64,000 nt of DNA, taken from assembly GCA_963707465.1 (NCBI GenBank), contig CAVPQK010000015.1, positions 1,178,001 to 1,242,000 on the forward strand, written 5' to 3'. Of the stretch, positions 27,300 through 35,509 are shown in pieces (position 1 is the stretch's first letter; every line of letters starts with the position of its first letter). This stretch comes from Bog-159 sp963707465. GTDB lineage: Bacteria > Acidobacteriota > Terriglobia > Bryobacterales > Bryobacteraceae. The notes under the pieces were generated by a model. It had not been told where the DNA came from. It saw nothing but the letters and a program-made list of their open reading frames with translations, and ran no database searches. A program made the position numbers and the translations under genes.

Positions 27300-28319
27300 T
27301 TAGTTCCCCGTGGCTAATACCGCCCGGAACCGCGCCTTACCGCTCAGCATGCGCTCGTAACCCTCGGCGGCTTGCTGCAGTGGAAAAACTTCATTCATCG
27401 ACCGGACGCCCGCCAGCACGCTGAACGAAAGGGTGTCCTCGGAATCGATCGAGGTGCCCGAATACCAACCTTTGATGCCCTGGCATCCGCCGATGAGGCT
27501 GGCCGGAGACACCTCCATCGACATCGCAGCGCCAATGACCATCAGCGTTCCGTGGACGCCGAGGCCACCCAGAACGGCCTGCATGGCATCGCCTGCCGTG
27601 ACCGTGGCCAGGACGACCTTGGCGCCGCCCAACTTCCGCAGTTCCGCGGAAGGGTCCTGCTCCCGGCTGTCGATGTATCGCCACGCACCGAGGGACCTCG
27701 CCAGCGCTTCTTTGTCCTGCCCGCGCGCGATCGCGACGGTCCTGAAACCCATTTTCGATGCAAACTGGACACCCAGGTGTCCGAGTCCGCCCACGCCAAG
27801 CACCGCCACCAGGTCGCCCGGCCTCGCGCCGCTGTTTCGAAGACAGTTGAACGTAGTGATGCCGGCACACATCAGCGGCGCCGCCTCCACCGCGGACAGC
27901 TCTTCGGGCACGCGCGCCAGGGCTTCCGCGCGCGCGATCGTGTAATCGGCATAGCCTCCGTCGCTGGTGATGCCGGTGATGTATGTGGCGGTCTGGCAAG
28001 CGAAGAAGTGCCCCCGGCGGCAGTTATCGCAATATCCGCAGTATCCGCCGTTCCAGCCGAGGCCGGCGCGTTGGCCGGGCGTCCATCCGGTCACCCCGGC
28101 GCCGACCGCCTCCACCACCCCGACAACCTCATGTCCTGGAACCCGCGGGTACGCTATACCCGGAAAGTGTCCTTCCTTAGTTAACGAATCGCTGTGGCAG
28201 ACTCCGCAAGCCTGCACTTTGAGCCGTACCGACCCCGCACCGGGATCCGGGATTTCGCGTTCCACGATCTCAAAGGGTCCTCCGGGGCGTGAAACCTGCA
28301 CAGCGCGCATCTTTGCCAT
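27300..28319 (-). CDS. Zinc-dependent alcohol dehydrogenase (MDR family)
   Basis: 339 residues; ATG 28319 has a strong GGAGG eight bases upstream, so the longer start at 28361 is unlikely. The catalytic zinc site is seen as ACGVCHSD and PGHEVVGVVEAVG, and the structural zinc site as GYCGYCDNCRRGHFFAC with four Cys. The Rossmann cofactor loop is VLGVGGLGHLGVQ, and the residue following the second strand (IARGQDKEAL) suggests NADP(H) preference because no Asp is seen there. Substrate range cannot be read. It is convergent with the VWA gene and divergent from the ADOP operon with 68 bases between starts. Confidence 0.93.
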   Translation of the reverse strand: MAKMRAVQVSRPGGPFEIVEREIPDPGAGSVRLKVQACGVCHSDSLTKEGHFPGIAYPRVPGHEVVGVVEAVGAGVTGWTPGQRAGLGWNGGYCGYCDNCRRGHFFACQTATYITGITSDGGYADYTIARAEALARVPEELSAVEAAPLMCAGITTFNCLRNSGARPGDLVAVLGVGGLGHLGVQFASKMGFRTVAIARGQDKEALARSLGAWRYIDSREQDPSAELRKLGGAKVVLATVTAGDAMQAVLGGLGVHGTLMVIGAAMSMEVSPASLIGGCQGIKGWYSGTSIDSEDTLSFSVLAGVRSMNEVFPLQQAAEGYERMLSGKARFRAVLATGN

Positions 28320-28387
28320 AATGGCCTCCAAATAACGATCTAACCATATGGGGTGTGCCATAGTCTAACTATGCTAGGATATCCAAC

Positions 28388-31036
28388 ATGGGCGAAATAT
28401 GGCGCCGGATTCGTTACTTAATTAATCGGACGCGGCACGAACGGGATCTCGCCGAAGAGATGCGTCTGCACCGCGAGATGGTCGGGCAGTCCTCCAGCCG
28501 ATCCTTCGGCAACCTAACCCAGATCCACGAAAGCAGTCGCGCAGTCTGGGTCTGGCCGTTCCTCGAAACGCTCGTCCAGGACGCCCGTTACGCCCTCCGG
28601 ACGCTGCGCGCCAATCCCGGATTCGCCGTGACGGCGGTCCTGTCGCTGGCGCTGGGCATCGGCGCCAACACGGCCATTTTCAGCATCCTCAACGCCGTGA
28701 TGCTGCGTTCGCTGCCCGTGGAAGATCCGCAGCGCCTCGTGCAGCTAGGCTCTCCCCGTTCGGACCCGACCCGTCCGTTGCGGTTCTCTTTCACCAATCC
28801 CATCTGGGAGCAGGTACGCGATCACCAGCAGGCTTTCTCGGGAAGCCTGGCCTTCGGCACGGACCGGTTCGACCTCGCCGCGGGCGGCGAGATCCAGTTC
28901 GCGGAAGGCCTATGGGTTAGCGGGGATTTCTTCCGCGTCTTGGGCGTGCCGGCAATGCGCGGCCGCGTATTCACGCCGGATGACGATTTGCACGGCGGCG
29001 GCCATGCGGGACCGGTCGCGGTGATCAGCCACGGCTTCTGGAAGCGCCACTATTCGGGCGATCCGCAAATTGTGGGCAAGACCATCCACCTGAATCGGCA
29101 CCCGTTTACCATCGTCGGCGTGACGCCGCCCTGGTTCACGGGACTGGAAGTGGATACGGCCTACGACGTCGCCATCCCCATCGGATGCGAGCCGCTCCTG
29201 CACACCGACGCCAGCGCACTGGCCGACCGTGACTGGTGGTGGCTGCGCATTGTGGGCAGGCTCCTTCCGGGTGAGACTCTACAGCAAGCGGAAGCCAAAA
29301 TGAAGGCACTGGCGCCGGAGGTGAACCGCGCCACGCTTTCCACGTATTACGGCGGGAAGCAATACCTGCAGCGATCATTCGCTTTGCGCCCAGCCGCCAC
29401 GGGGTTCTCGGATGTCGGTAACCAGTACCGCGCGGCGCTCTTCACGCTGATGGCGGTAGTCGGCCTGGTGCTCCTCATCGCCTGCGCCAATATCGCCAAT
29501 CTGCTGCTGGCCCGCACCGCTGCCCGCCAGCGGGAGGTTTCCATCCGCATGGCCATCGGCGCCGCGCGCCGTCGTGTCGTGCGCCAACTCATGTCGGAGA
29601 GCCTGCTGCTCTCCGTACTGGGCGGGGCGGCAGGCTTGCTTTTCGCCGTTGGGGGAAGCCGCCTGCTGGTCCGCTTCCTTTCCAAGACCGGAAGCGAACT
29701 GCAACTCGACACCGCCCCGGATCTGCGCGTGCTCGCCTTCACCATGGGCGTGGCCGTTCTAACGGGGCTGCTGTTTGGCTTGGCGCCGGCCCTGCGCGCG
29801 GCCAGCGTATCTCCGAACAACGCCCTGAAGAAAGATGCGCGCGGCATGGCGGCGGGCCGTTTCGGGCTGGGCCGAGTCCTGGTCGCCGGCCAGGTCGCGC
29901 TGTCGCTGATGTTGCTCGTGGGAGCCGGCCTCTTCCTGGGCACGCTACGCAACCTGTTGACCACCAACCTGGGCTTCAGCCTGCACCACGTTCTTCTGGT
30001 CCGGGCCGACATGATGCAGGCCAAAGTCCCCAAAGAACAGCGCCCGCTTGTGTATCGGGAGATTGTGGAGCGCTTGCGCGCCATTCCCGGCGTGCAATCG
30101 GCTTCCAGTTCCGTAATGACGCCCATCGGCCGAGGGCAATGGGACAGCACGGTGTCTCCCGAGGGCTACTCGCCAAACGGAGAAGACGATACGCTGGTGT
30201 ACTTTAACCGCGTCTCGCCCGGATACTTCGCGACCATGCGCCAGCCGCTGTCATTGGGCCGTGATTTCTCAACGCACGACGATGCCGGCGCGCCCGAGGT
30301 GATGCTGATTACCGAATCGGTTGCCCACAAGTTCTTCGGGCCCGCGAATCCTCTTGGCAAGACCGTCCGCGCAGAGGGACCCGGCAAGGAGGGCGTCTAC
30401 CAGGTCATCGGCGTGGTCAAGGATGCCAAGTATGCGGCCGTCGACGAAGGTCTGACGCTGACCGTATACGTCGCCTGTGCCCAGGACTCCGAGCCGTGGC
30501 CGTGGGTCAACTTCGAGGTCCGTGCGGCCGGGCCGGTGGAGACCTTCATTCCGGCTGTGCGTGCGGCCATCGGCGAAATAAACCGCGGCATCTCGCTTGA
30601 GTTCCGCAACTTCGAAACACAAGTGAACGAATCACTGCTGCAACCCCGCATGGTGGCCCTGCTATCCGCGTTTTTCGGCGGCCTTGCGCTGCTGCTGGCC
30701 ATGATCGGGCTGTACGGCGTGACCGCTTACGGAGTGGCGCGGCGGCAGGCCGAGATCGGCATCCGCATGGCGCTCGGCGCCCAGCCTGGATCGCTGGTCT
30801 GGCTGGTATTGCGCGAAGTGGCCGCGGTGCTGGCGATCGGCACTGTGCTCGGCTTGGGCGCGTCGCTGGCCGCCGGGCGCCTGGTCGAAAGCCTGCTCTA
30901 TGGCGTGAAGCCGCATGATGCGGCGCCGCTCGCCATCGCGGCTGTGGTACTGGGAATCGCGACCGGAATCGCGGCCTATCTCCCGGCGCAACGCGCCGCG
31001 CGCCTGGACCCGATGACCGCGCTGAGGGAGGAGTGA
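28388..31036 (+). CDS. ADOP family duplicated orphan permease, copy 1
   Basis: 882 residues. It begins with MGEIWRRIRYLINRTRHERD, the short amphipathic N-terminal region with a membrane segment typical of acidobacterial duplicated orphan permeases (ADOP). Two MacB-like halves follow: the first with GFAVTAVLSLALGIGANTAI, a periplasmic domain and the block LLIACANIANLLLARTAARQREVSIRMAIGA, the second ending in RAARLDPMTALREE. Each half has four membrane helices and an FtsX domain, so one chain carries two permease repeats. ADOPs are named for lacking an ATPase partner. Function is unknown; export or envelope stress roles are proposed for MacB relatives. No clear ribosome site precedes ATG 28388; a TAGGAT hexamer ends 7 bases before it. 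Confidence 0.93.
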   Translation: MGEIWRRIRYLINRTRHERDLAEEMRLHREMVGQSSSRSFGNLTQIHESSRAVWVWPFLETLVQDARYALRTLRANPGFAVTAVLSLALGIGANTAIFSILNAVMLRSLPVEDPQRLVQLGSPRSDPTRPLRFSFTNPIWEQVRDHQQAFSGSLAFGTDRFDLAAGGEIQFAEGLWVSGDFFRVLGVPAMRGRVFTPDDDLHGGGHAGPVAVISHGFWKRHYSGDPQIVGKTIHLNRHPFTIVGVTPPWFTGLEVDTAYDVAIPIGCEPLLHTDASALADRDWWWLRIVGRLLPGETLQQAEAKMKALAPEVNRATLSTYYGGKQYLQRSFALRPAATGFSDVGNQYRAALFTLMAVVGLVLLIACANIANLLLARTAARQREVSIRMAIGAARRRVVRQLMSESLLLSVLGGAAGLLFAVGGSRLLVRFLSKTGSELQLDTAPDLRVLAFTMGVAVLTGLLFGLAPALRAASVSPNNALKKDARGMAAGRFGLGRVLVAGQVALSLMLLVGAGLFLGTLRNLLTTNLGFSLHHVLLVRADMMQAKVPKEQRPLVYREIVERLRAIPGVQSASSSVMTPIGRGQWDSTVSPEGYSPNGEDDTLVYFNRVSPGYFATMRQPLSLGRDFSTHDDAGAPEVMLITESVAHKFFGPANPLGKTVRAEGPGKEGVYQVIGVVKDAKYAAVDEGLTLTVYVACAQDSEPWPWVNFEVRAAGPVETFIPAVRAAIGEINRGISLEFRNFETQVNESLLQPRMVALLSAFFGGLALLLAMIGLYGVTAYGVARRQAEIGIRMALGAQPGSLVWLVLREVAAVLAIGTVLGLGASLAAGRLVESLLYGVKPHDAAPLAIAAVVLGIATGIAAYLPAQRAARLDPMTALREE

Positions 31037-31038
31037 TG

Positions 31039-33678
31039 ATGGGCGAAATATGGCGTCGCCTGCGGTACCTCTTGAACCGCAAGCGGTATGAACAAGATTT
31101 GGCCGACGAGATGCTTCTGCACCGGGAGCTGATCTCAAAATCCCCCACCCGCTCCCTCGGCAACGTAACCCAGCTCCATGAGGCCAGCCGGGCGGTTTGG
31201 ATCTGGCCGTTCCTCGAAACGCTCTTCCAGGACACGCGCTACGCGCTACGCTCGCTGCGTGCCAACCCCGGTTTCGCCGTCACGGCCATTCTGTCGCTGG
31301 CGCTTGGCATCGGCGCAAACACGGCCATTTTCAGCATCCTCAACGCCGTGATGCTGCGTTCGCTGCCGGTCGAAGATCCGCAGCGCCTGGTCCAGCTTGA
31401 CTGTCCGAAGTCCGGCGACAATTTCACCAATCCGATTTGGGAGCAAGTGCGCGATCACCAGCAGGCATTCTCGGGAACTTTGGCCTTCAGCACGAATCGC
31501 TTCGATTTGTCCGCGGGCGGCGAAAGCCATTTCGCGCAAGGCCTGTGGGTCAGCGGCGATTTCTTCCGTGTTCTCGGCGTGCCCGCTATGCGCGGGCGCG
31601 TCTTTATGCCGGATGACGATCTCCACGGCGGCGGTCGCGCCGGTCCGGTGGCAGTGATCAGCTACGGCTTCTGGAAGCGGCATTTCTCCAGCGATCCCGG
31701 TATCGTCGGCAAGACCATCCGCCTGGACCGGCGCCCGTTCACCATCATCGGCGTCACGCCGCCCTGGTTCCACGGCCTCGATCTGGACACGCCCTACGAC
31801 GTGGCCATCCCGATCGGATGCGAGCCAATCCTGCATACGGACCACAGCGCACTGGCAGCGCGGAGCTGGTGGTGGCTGCGCATATTGGGCAGGCTCTCCC
31901 CGGGCGAGACTCTCCAACGGGCAGAGGCCAGGATGATGGCGCTGGCGCCGGAACTCAATCGTGCCACGCTTCCCACGAGCTGGGATGCCGACGGCCAGCG
32001 GGAATATCTGCAGCGGTCGTTCGCGCTGCATCCCGCCGCTACGGGGTTCTCGGATACTGGCCGCCAATACCGCAAGGCGCTGTTTACACTGATGGCGGTG
32101 GTGGGATTGGTGCTCCTCATCGCTTGCGCTAATATCGCCAACTTGCTGCTGGCGCGTGCCGCCGCCCGCCAGCGGGAGATATCCATCCGCATGGCCATCG
32201 GCGCGGCGCGCCGGCGCATCATGCGGCAGCTCATGTCCGAAAGCCTGCTGCTCTCCGCCTTGGGCGCGGCGGGAGGACTGCTCTTCGCAGTCTGGGGAAG
32301 CCGCTTGCTGGTCAGTTTCCTATCGAAAGCCGGCAGTGAACTCCAACTCGACACCGCGCCCGATCTGCGCGTGCTGGCTTTTACGATCGGCGTGGCCATG
32401 CTAACTGGCCTGCTGTTTGGACTAGCGCCGGCCCTGCGCGCCACCAGCGTCTCGCCCAACAACATTCTGAAGGAGCATGCGCGCGGCATGGTTGCGGGCC
32501 GTTTCGGTCTGGGCCGGGCGCTGGTCGTCGGACAGATCGCGCTATCGTTGATGCTGCTCGTAGGTGCGGGCCTCTTTCTGGACACGCTCGGCAATCTATT
32601 GAATACCGACCTGGGTTTCAGTCGCCACAATGTTCTTCTGGCCCGGGCCGCCACAATGCAGTCCGATATTCCGAAGGCCCAGCGCTCCCGCGTCTACCGC
32701 GAGATCGTAGAGCGCCTGCGCGCCATCCCCGGCGTAGAATCTGCTTCCAGTTCCGTGGTGACCCCCATCAGCGGCGACACCTGGAACAACGTCGTGTTGC
32801 CCGAGGGCTATTCACCGAAAGGCAAGGACGACGCGCTGGTGTACTTCAACCGCGTTTCGCCCGGATATTTCGCGACCATGCGCACACCGATACTGCTGGG
32901 CCGGGATTTCTCCGAGCACGACGATATCGGTGCGCCCAAGGTGATGCTGATCGGCGAGTCGGCGGCCCGCCGCTTCTTTGGGCAAACGAATCCCATCGGC
33001 AAGACCATCCGCACGGAGTGGAGCGACACAAAGGATATCTACCAAGTGATCGGCGTGGTCAAAAATATCAAGTACGAGGAGGTCAACGAGGACCAACTCC
33101 TATCTGTGTTTCTCGCCTGCGCACAGGACGCGGAGCCTTGGTCCGAGGTCACCTTCGAAGTCCGCTCCGAACGTCCGGTCGAGACGTTCATTCCGGCAGT
33201 TCGCGCGGCCATCGGCGAAGTGAATCGCGGCATTTCGCTCGAGTTTCGCGACTTCGAAACGCAGGTGAGTGACTCGCTACTGCAACCCAGGATGGTTGCG
33301 CTACTTTCGGCCTTCTTCGGTGGCTTGGCGTTGCTCTTGGCCATGATCGGCCTTTACGGAGTGACCGCTTACGGAGTGGCGCAGCGGCAGGCCGAGATCG
33401 GTATCCGCATGGCGCTCGGCGCGCAGCCCGGATCGGTCGTCTGGCTGGTGCTGCGCGAAGTGGCCATCATGCTGGCCATCGGGACCGTGCTGGGCTCGGG
33501 CGCATCGCTGGCCGCCGGGCGGCTGGTGGCGGGCTTGCTCTATGGCGTAAAACCCCACGATACGGCGCCGCTCGTCATCGCGGCTGCGGTATTGGGAATC
33601 GCAACCGGTATCGCCGCTTATCTGCCCGCGCATCGCGCCGCGCGGCTCGATCCAATGATCGCCCTCCGCGAGGAATGA
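31039..33678 (+). CDS. ADOP family duplicated orphan permease, copy 2
   Basis: 879 residues from ATG 31039, the position that aligns with the MGEIWRR start of copy 1. A GTG at 31033 and an ATG at 31036 are in frame, and the AGGGAGGAG ribosome site lies at 31025-31033, partly inside the last codons of copy 1. The stop of copy 1 is at 31034-31036, so the two are coupled. Sequence and spacing match copy 1 along the whole length, including the first permease block LVGLVLLIACANIANLLLAR and the terminal LDPMIALREE. Divergence is greatest in the periplasmic loops. This looks like a tandem gene duplication. Two copies could assemble together or recognise different ligands. Confidence 0.93.
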   Translation: MGEIWRRLRYLLNRKRYEQDLADEMLLHRELISKSPTRSLGNVTQLHEASRAVWIWPFLETLFQDTRYALRSLRANPGFAVTAILSLALGIGANTAIFSILNAVMLRSLPVEDPQRLVQLDCPKSGDNFTNPIWEQVRDHQQAFSGTLAFSTNRFDLSAGGESHFAQGLWVSGDFFRVLGVPAMRGRVFMPDDDLHGGGRAGPVAVISYGFWKRHFSSDPGIVGKTIRLDRRPFTIIGVTPPWFHGLDLDTPYDVAIPIGCEPILHTDHSALAARSWWWLRILGRLSPGETLQRAEARMMALAPELNRATLPTSWDADGQREYLQRSFALHPAATGFSDTGRQYRKALFTLMAVVGLVLLIACANIANLLLARAAARQREISIRMAIGAARRRIMRQLMSESLLLSALGAAGGLLFAVWGSRLLVSFLSKAGSELQLDTAPDLRVLAFTIGVAMLTGLLFGLAPALRATSVSPNNILKEHARGMVAGRFGLGRALVVGQIALSLMLLVGAGLFLDTLGNLLNTDLGFSRHNVLLARAATMQSDIPKAQRSRVYREIVERLRAIPGVESASSSVVTPISGDTWNNVVLPEGYSPKGKDDALVYFNRVSPGYFATMRTPILLGRDFSEHDDIGAPKVMLIGESAARRFFGQTNPIGKTIRTEWSDTKDIYQVIGVVKNIKYEEVNEDQLLSVFLACAQDAEPWSEVTFEVRSERPVETFIPAVRAAIGEVNRGISLEFRDFETQVSDSLLQPRMVALLSAFFGGLALLLAMIGLYGVTAYGVAQRQAEIGIRMALGAQPGSVVWLVLREVAIMLAIGTVLGSGASLAAGRLVAGLLYGVKPHDTAPLVIAAAVLGIATGIAAYLPAHRAARLDPMIALREE

Positions 33679-33679
33679 G

Positions 33680-34273
33680 CTAGTTAGCGTGCCTCGCGCG
33701 CCTGAGGCGTTCGGCCAGCATCAGCAGTCCATACAACACCGCGAATAGCGCTACCGCGCCGCCCGCGATATGCCAGGTGTGCGCGCGCAAATAGGATCCA
33801 GATCTTTCGCCGAGCACCACCCCCAGATACGCTTCGCCGCCGTAACGGATCGATCGGCCCAGCAGGATCACCAGCACAAATATGCGCAGCGGCGTTCCGA
33901 TTGCCGCGGCCGAGATCACGAAAACCTTCAACGGAAGCGGGATCGGCAGCATGCACGGGATAAAGATGGTAAGCAAGCCGTAGCGCTGAAACCACTCGCG
34001 GAAGCGCTGTTTATCTCCCGGTTGCGGTGCGGCTTTTACGAAGCGCCGCGCCCCAGCGCGTGCGCCCAGGAATAGTGCGACGTTGCCGATCAGCGAACCC
34101 ACCACACCCATGGATGCGGCCAGCAGCGCGCGCGATGGCGCTTTGGCGGCCACCAGGATCACCAGCGCGTCCATGCCCGAAGCCACTGGAATCCCGGCCG
34201 AATCGATGAATGCCAACACCAGGATGCCCAGGGGTCCGAACGCGACGAGAGCGGCGGTCAGCTTGGCCAGCAT
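33680..34273 (-). CDS. DedA/VTT-domain membrane protein
   Basis: 197 residues with four to five membrane helices and the VTT (DedA, SNARE-associated) layout: a short amphipathic start, GPLGILVLAFIDSAGIPV, VVGSLIGNVALFLGARAG, and the family motif with FIPCMLPIPLPLKVFVISAAA. DedA proteins are proposed lipid carrier (undecaprenyl phosphate) flippases or membrane-homeostasis factors. It lies between the ADOP operon (convergent, one base apart) and the glycan transporter gene, whose stop is 9 bases upstream. If co-transcribed, an undecaprenyl-carrier role would fit the glycan island. The catalytic-type Arg/Glu residues are not obvious by eye. Confidence 0.85.
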   Translation of the reverse strand: MLAKLTAALVAFGPLGILVLAFIDSAGIPVASGMDALVILVAAKAPSRALLAASMGVVGSLIGNVALFLGARAGARRFVKAAPQPGDKQRFREWFQRYGLLTIFIPCMLPIPLPLKVFVISAAAIGTPLRIFVLVILLGRSIRYGGEAYLGVVLGERSGSYLRAHTWHIAGGAVALFAVLYGLLMLAERLRRARHAN

Positions 34274-34282
34274 GGGTCGGCT

Positions 34283-35509
34283 TCAGATGATATCGGCGAA
34301 CGACCGGCGCAGCTTGTAGAACCACGCGTGTCCCAGGACGAAGACGGCCGCCGCGGCGATCCACAGCTTCCACAGCGAGCCCCATACCGGCGCCTGGCCT
34401 TCCAGAAAGATGGCGCGATAGCCGCGCACCAGCACGAACATGGGGTTCTTCGCCAGCAGCGGCAGCGCGGCCGCGGGCAACGATGCTTCCGGATAGCAGA
34501 TAGGAGTCAGGAAAAACCAGAGGGTCAGCAGGAAGCCGATGACCTGCCCCAGGTCGCGCACGAATACGCCAAGCGCCCCCAGAAACCAGCACACGCCCGC
34601 GGTGAACAACACCTGCGGCACGATCAGCGCCGGCAGCCAGACGACGGAAGCCGGCAGGGCGCCGCGCGCCAGGAATAGGCCGAGCATGAAGAGCACCAGC
34701 GCGAAGACCTCGCTCACCAGGCCGGAGACCACCAGGTTGACGGGCAGCGTTTCCACCGCGAAGACCAGCTTCTTGACGAAGTTGCGGTGCTCCAGCATCA
34801 CGCTGGGGGCGCGTCCGGCCGCCTCGCTGAAAGCCAGCCATGGCAGCATTCCCGCGAGGAAATACAGCGCGAACCCGGACCGGCTCGGATCCGACCCGAA
34901 GCGCGTCCGCAGCACCACGCCGAATACGAAAAAGTAGGTCAGCATCAGCAGTAGCGGGTTCAGGATGGTCCAGAATACGCCGCCGAAAGAGCCGCGGTAG
35001 CGGCCCAGAATATCCCGGCGCACCATGGTGCGGATCAGGCTGCGGTTGCGCGCGATGGTCGAGATCGGCAATGTGAAAGCCCGGCCGGCGGCGCGCAACA
35101 GGTTCTCGCGGCGAATCGTGCGCTGCGTCACCACGCCCACGCGCTCCAGCCGCGCGCGCCCGTCTTCCACCACGGCCTCCACGCGCAGAAAGGGCCAGCC
35201 CAGCATATAGAACCAGCAAATGTTCTCGCGCATAGGCGAGATGAAAACGTCGTAGCGGCCTGATTCCGGTGGCAGCGCAAAGCGCAGCTTCACAGGCACT
35301 GAACCGCCTGGCGCGACCTCACTTGGCGGGGCCTGGCGTTCGCCATCCACCACCAAAGTTCCGGTTTCGGAATCGTAGATGTGGTAACCAGCCGCGAATC
35401 CTTCTTCCGGACGCCAGGGATCGCCGGATGTGTTCCGCAGGTTGAAGCGCGCTTCTACTTGCAGTTCGCCGGAGAGCCGAACATCGGCATCGTCATAGGC
35501 TGCACTCAT
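34283..35509 (-). CDS. ABC-2 polysaccharide export permease with N-terminal Wzt-like domain
   Basis: 408 residues from ATG 35509, which overlaps the upstream stop by the ATGA pattern; the open frame continues to 35629 but that extension lies inside the neighbour. Residues ~1-125 form a beta-sandwich like the C-terminal carbohydrate-binding domain of Wzt (LQVEARFNLRNTSGDPWRPE, GYHIYDSETGTLVVDGER, SEVAPGGSVPVKL, SPMRENICWFYMLGWPFLRV). Residues ~135-408 are an ABC-2 permease with six helices and the family marker TFFV-like block, starting IARNRSLIRTMVRRDILGRY. Normally the binding domain is on the ATPase, not the permease. No matching ATPase gene is in the window. It exports a glycan across the inner membrane, and the fused domain may recognise its end group. 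Confidence 0.9.
   Translation of the reverse strand: MSAAYDDADVRLSGELQVEARFNLRNTSGDPWRPEEGFAAGYHIYDSETGTLVVDGERQAPPSEVAPGGSVPVKLRFALPPESGRYDVFISPMRENICWFYMLGWPFLRVEAVVEDGRARLERVGVVTQRTIRRENLLRAAGRAFTLPISTIARNRSLIRTMVRRDILGRYRGSFGGVFWTILNPLLLMLTYFFVFGVVLRTRFGSDPSRSGFALYFLAGMLPWLAFSEAAGRAPSVMLEHRNFVKKLVFAVETLPVNLVVSGLVSEVFALVLFMLGLFLARGALPASVVWLPALIVPQVLFTAGVCWFLGALGVFVRDLGQVIGFLLTLWFFLTPICYPEASLPAAALPLLAKNPMFVLVRGYRAIFLEGQAPVWGSLWKLWIAAAAVFVLGHAWFYKLRRSFADII

Noticed and set aside
28344..28380. Palindromes ccatatgg and atagt-cta-actat between the alcohol dehydrogenase and the ADOP operon as a PadR-type operator.
   Set aside because: Short, AT-rich and not backed by an adjacent PadR gene; a -35 element could not be placed.
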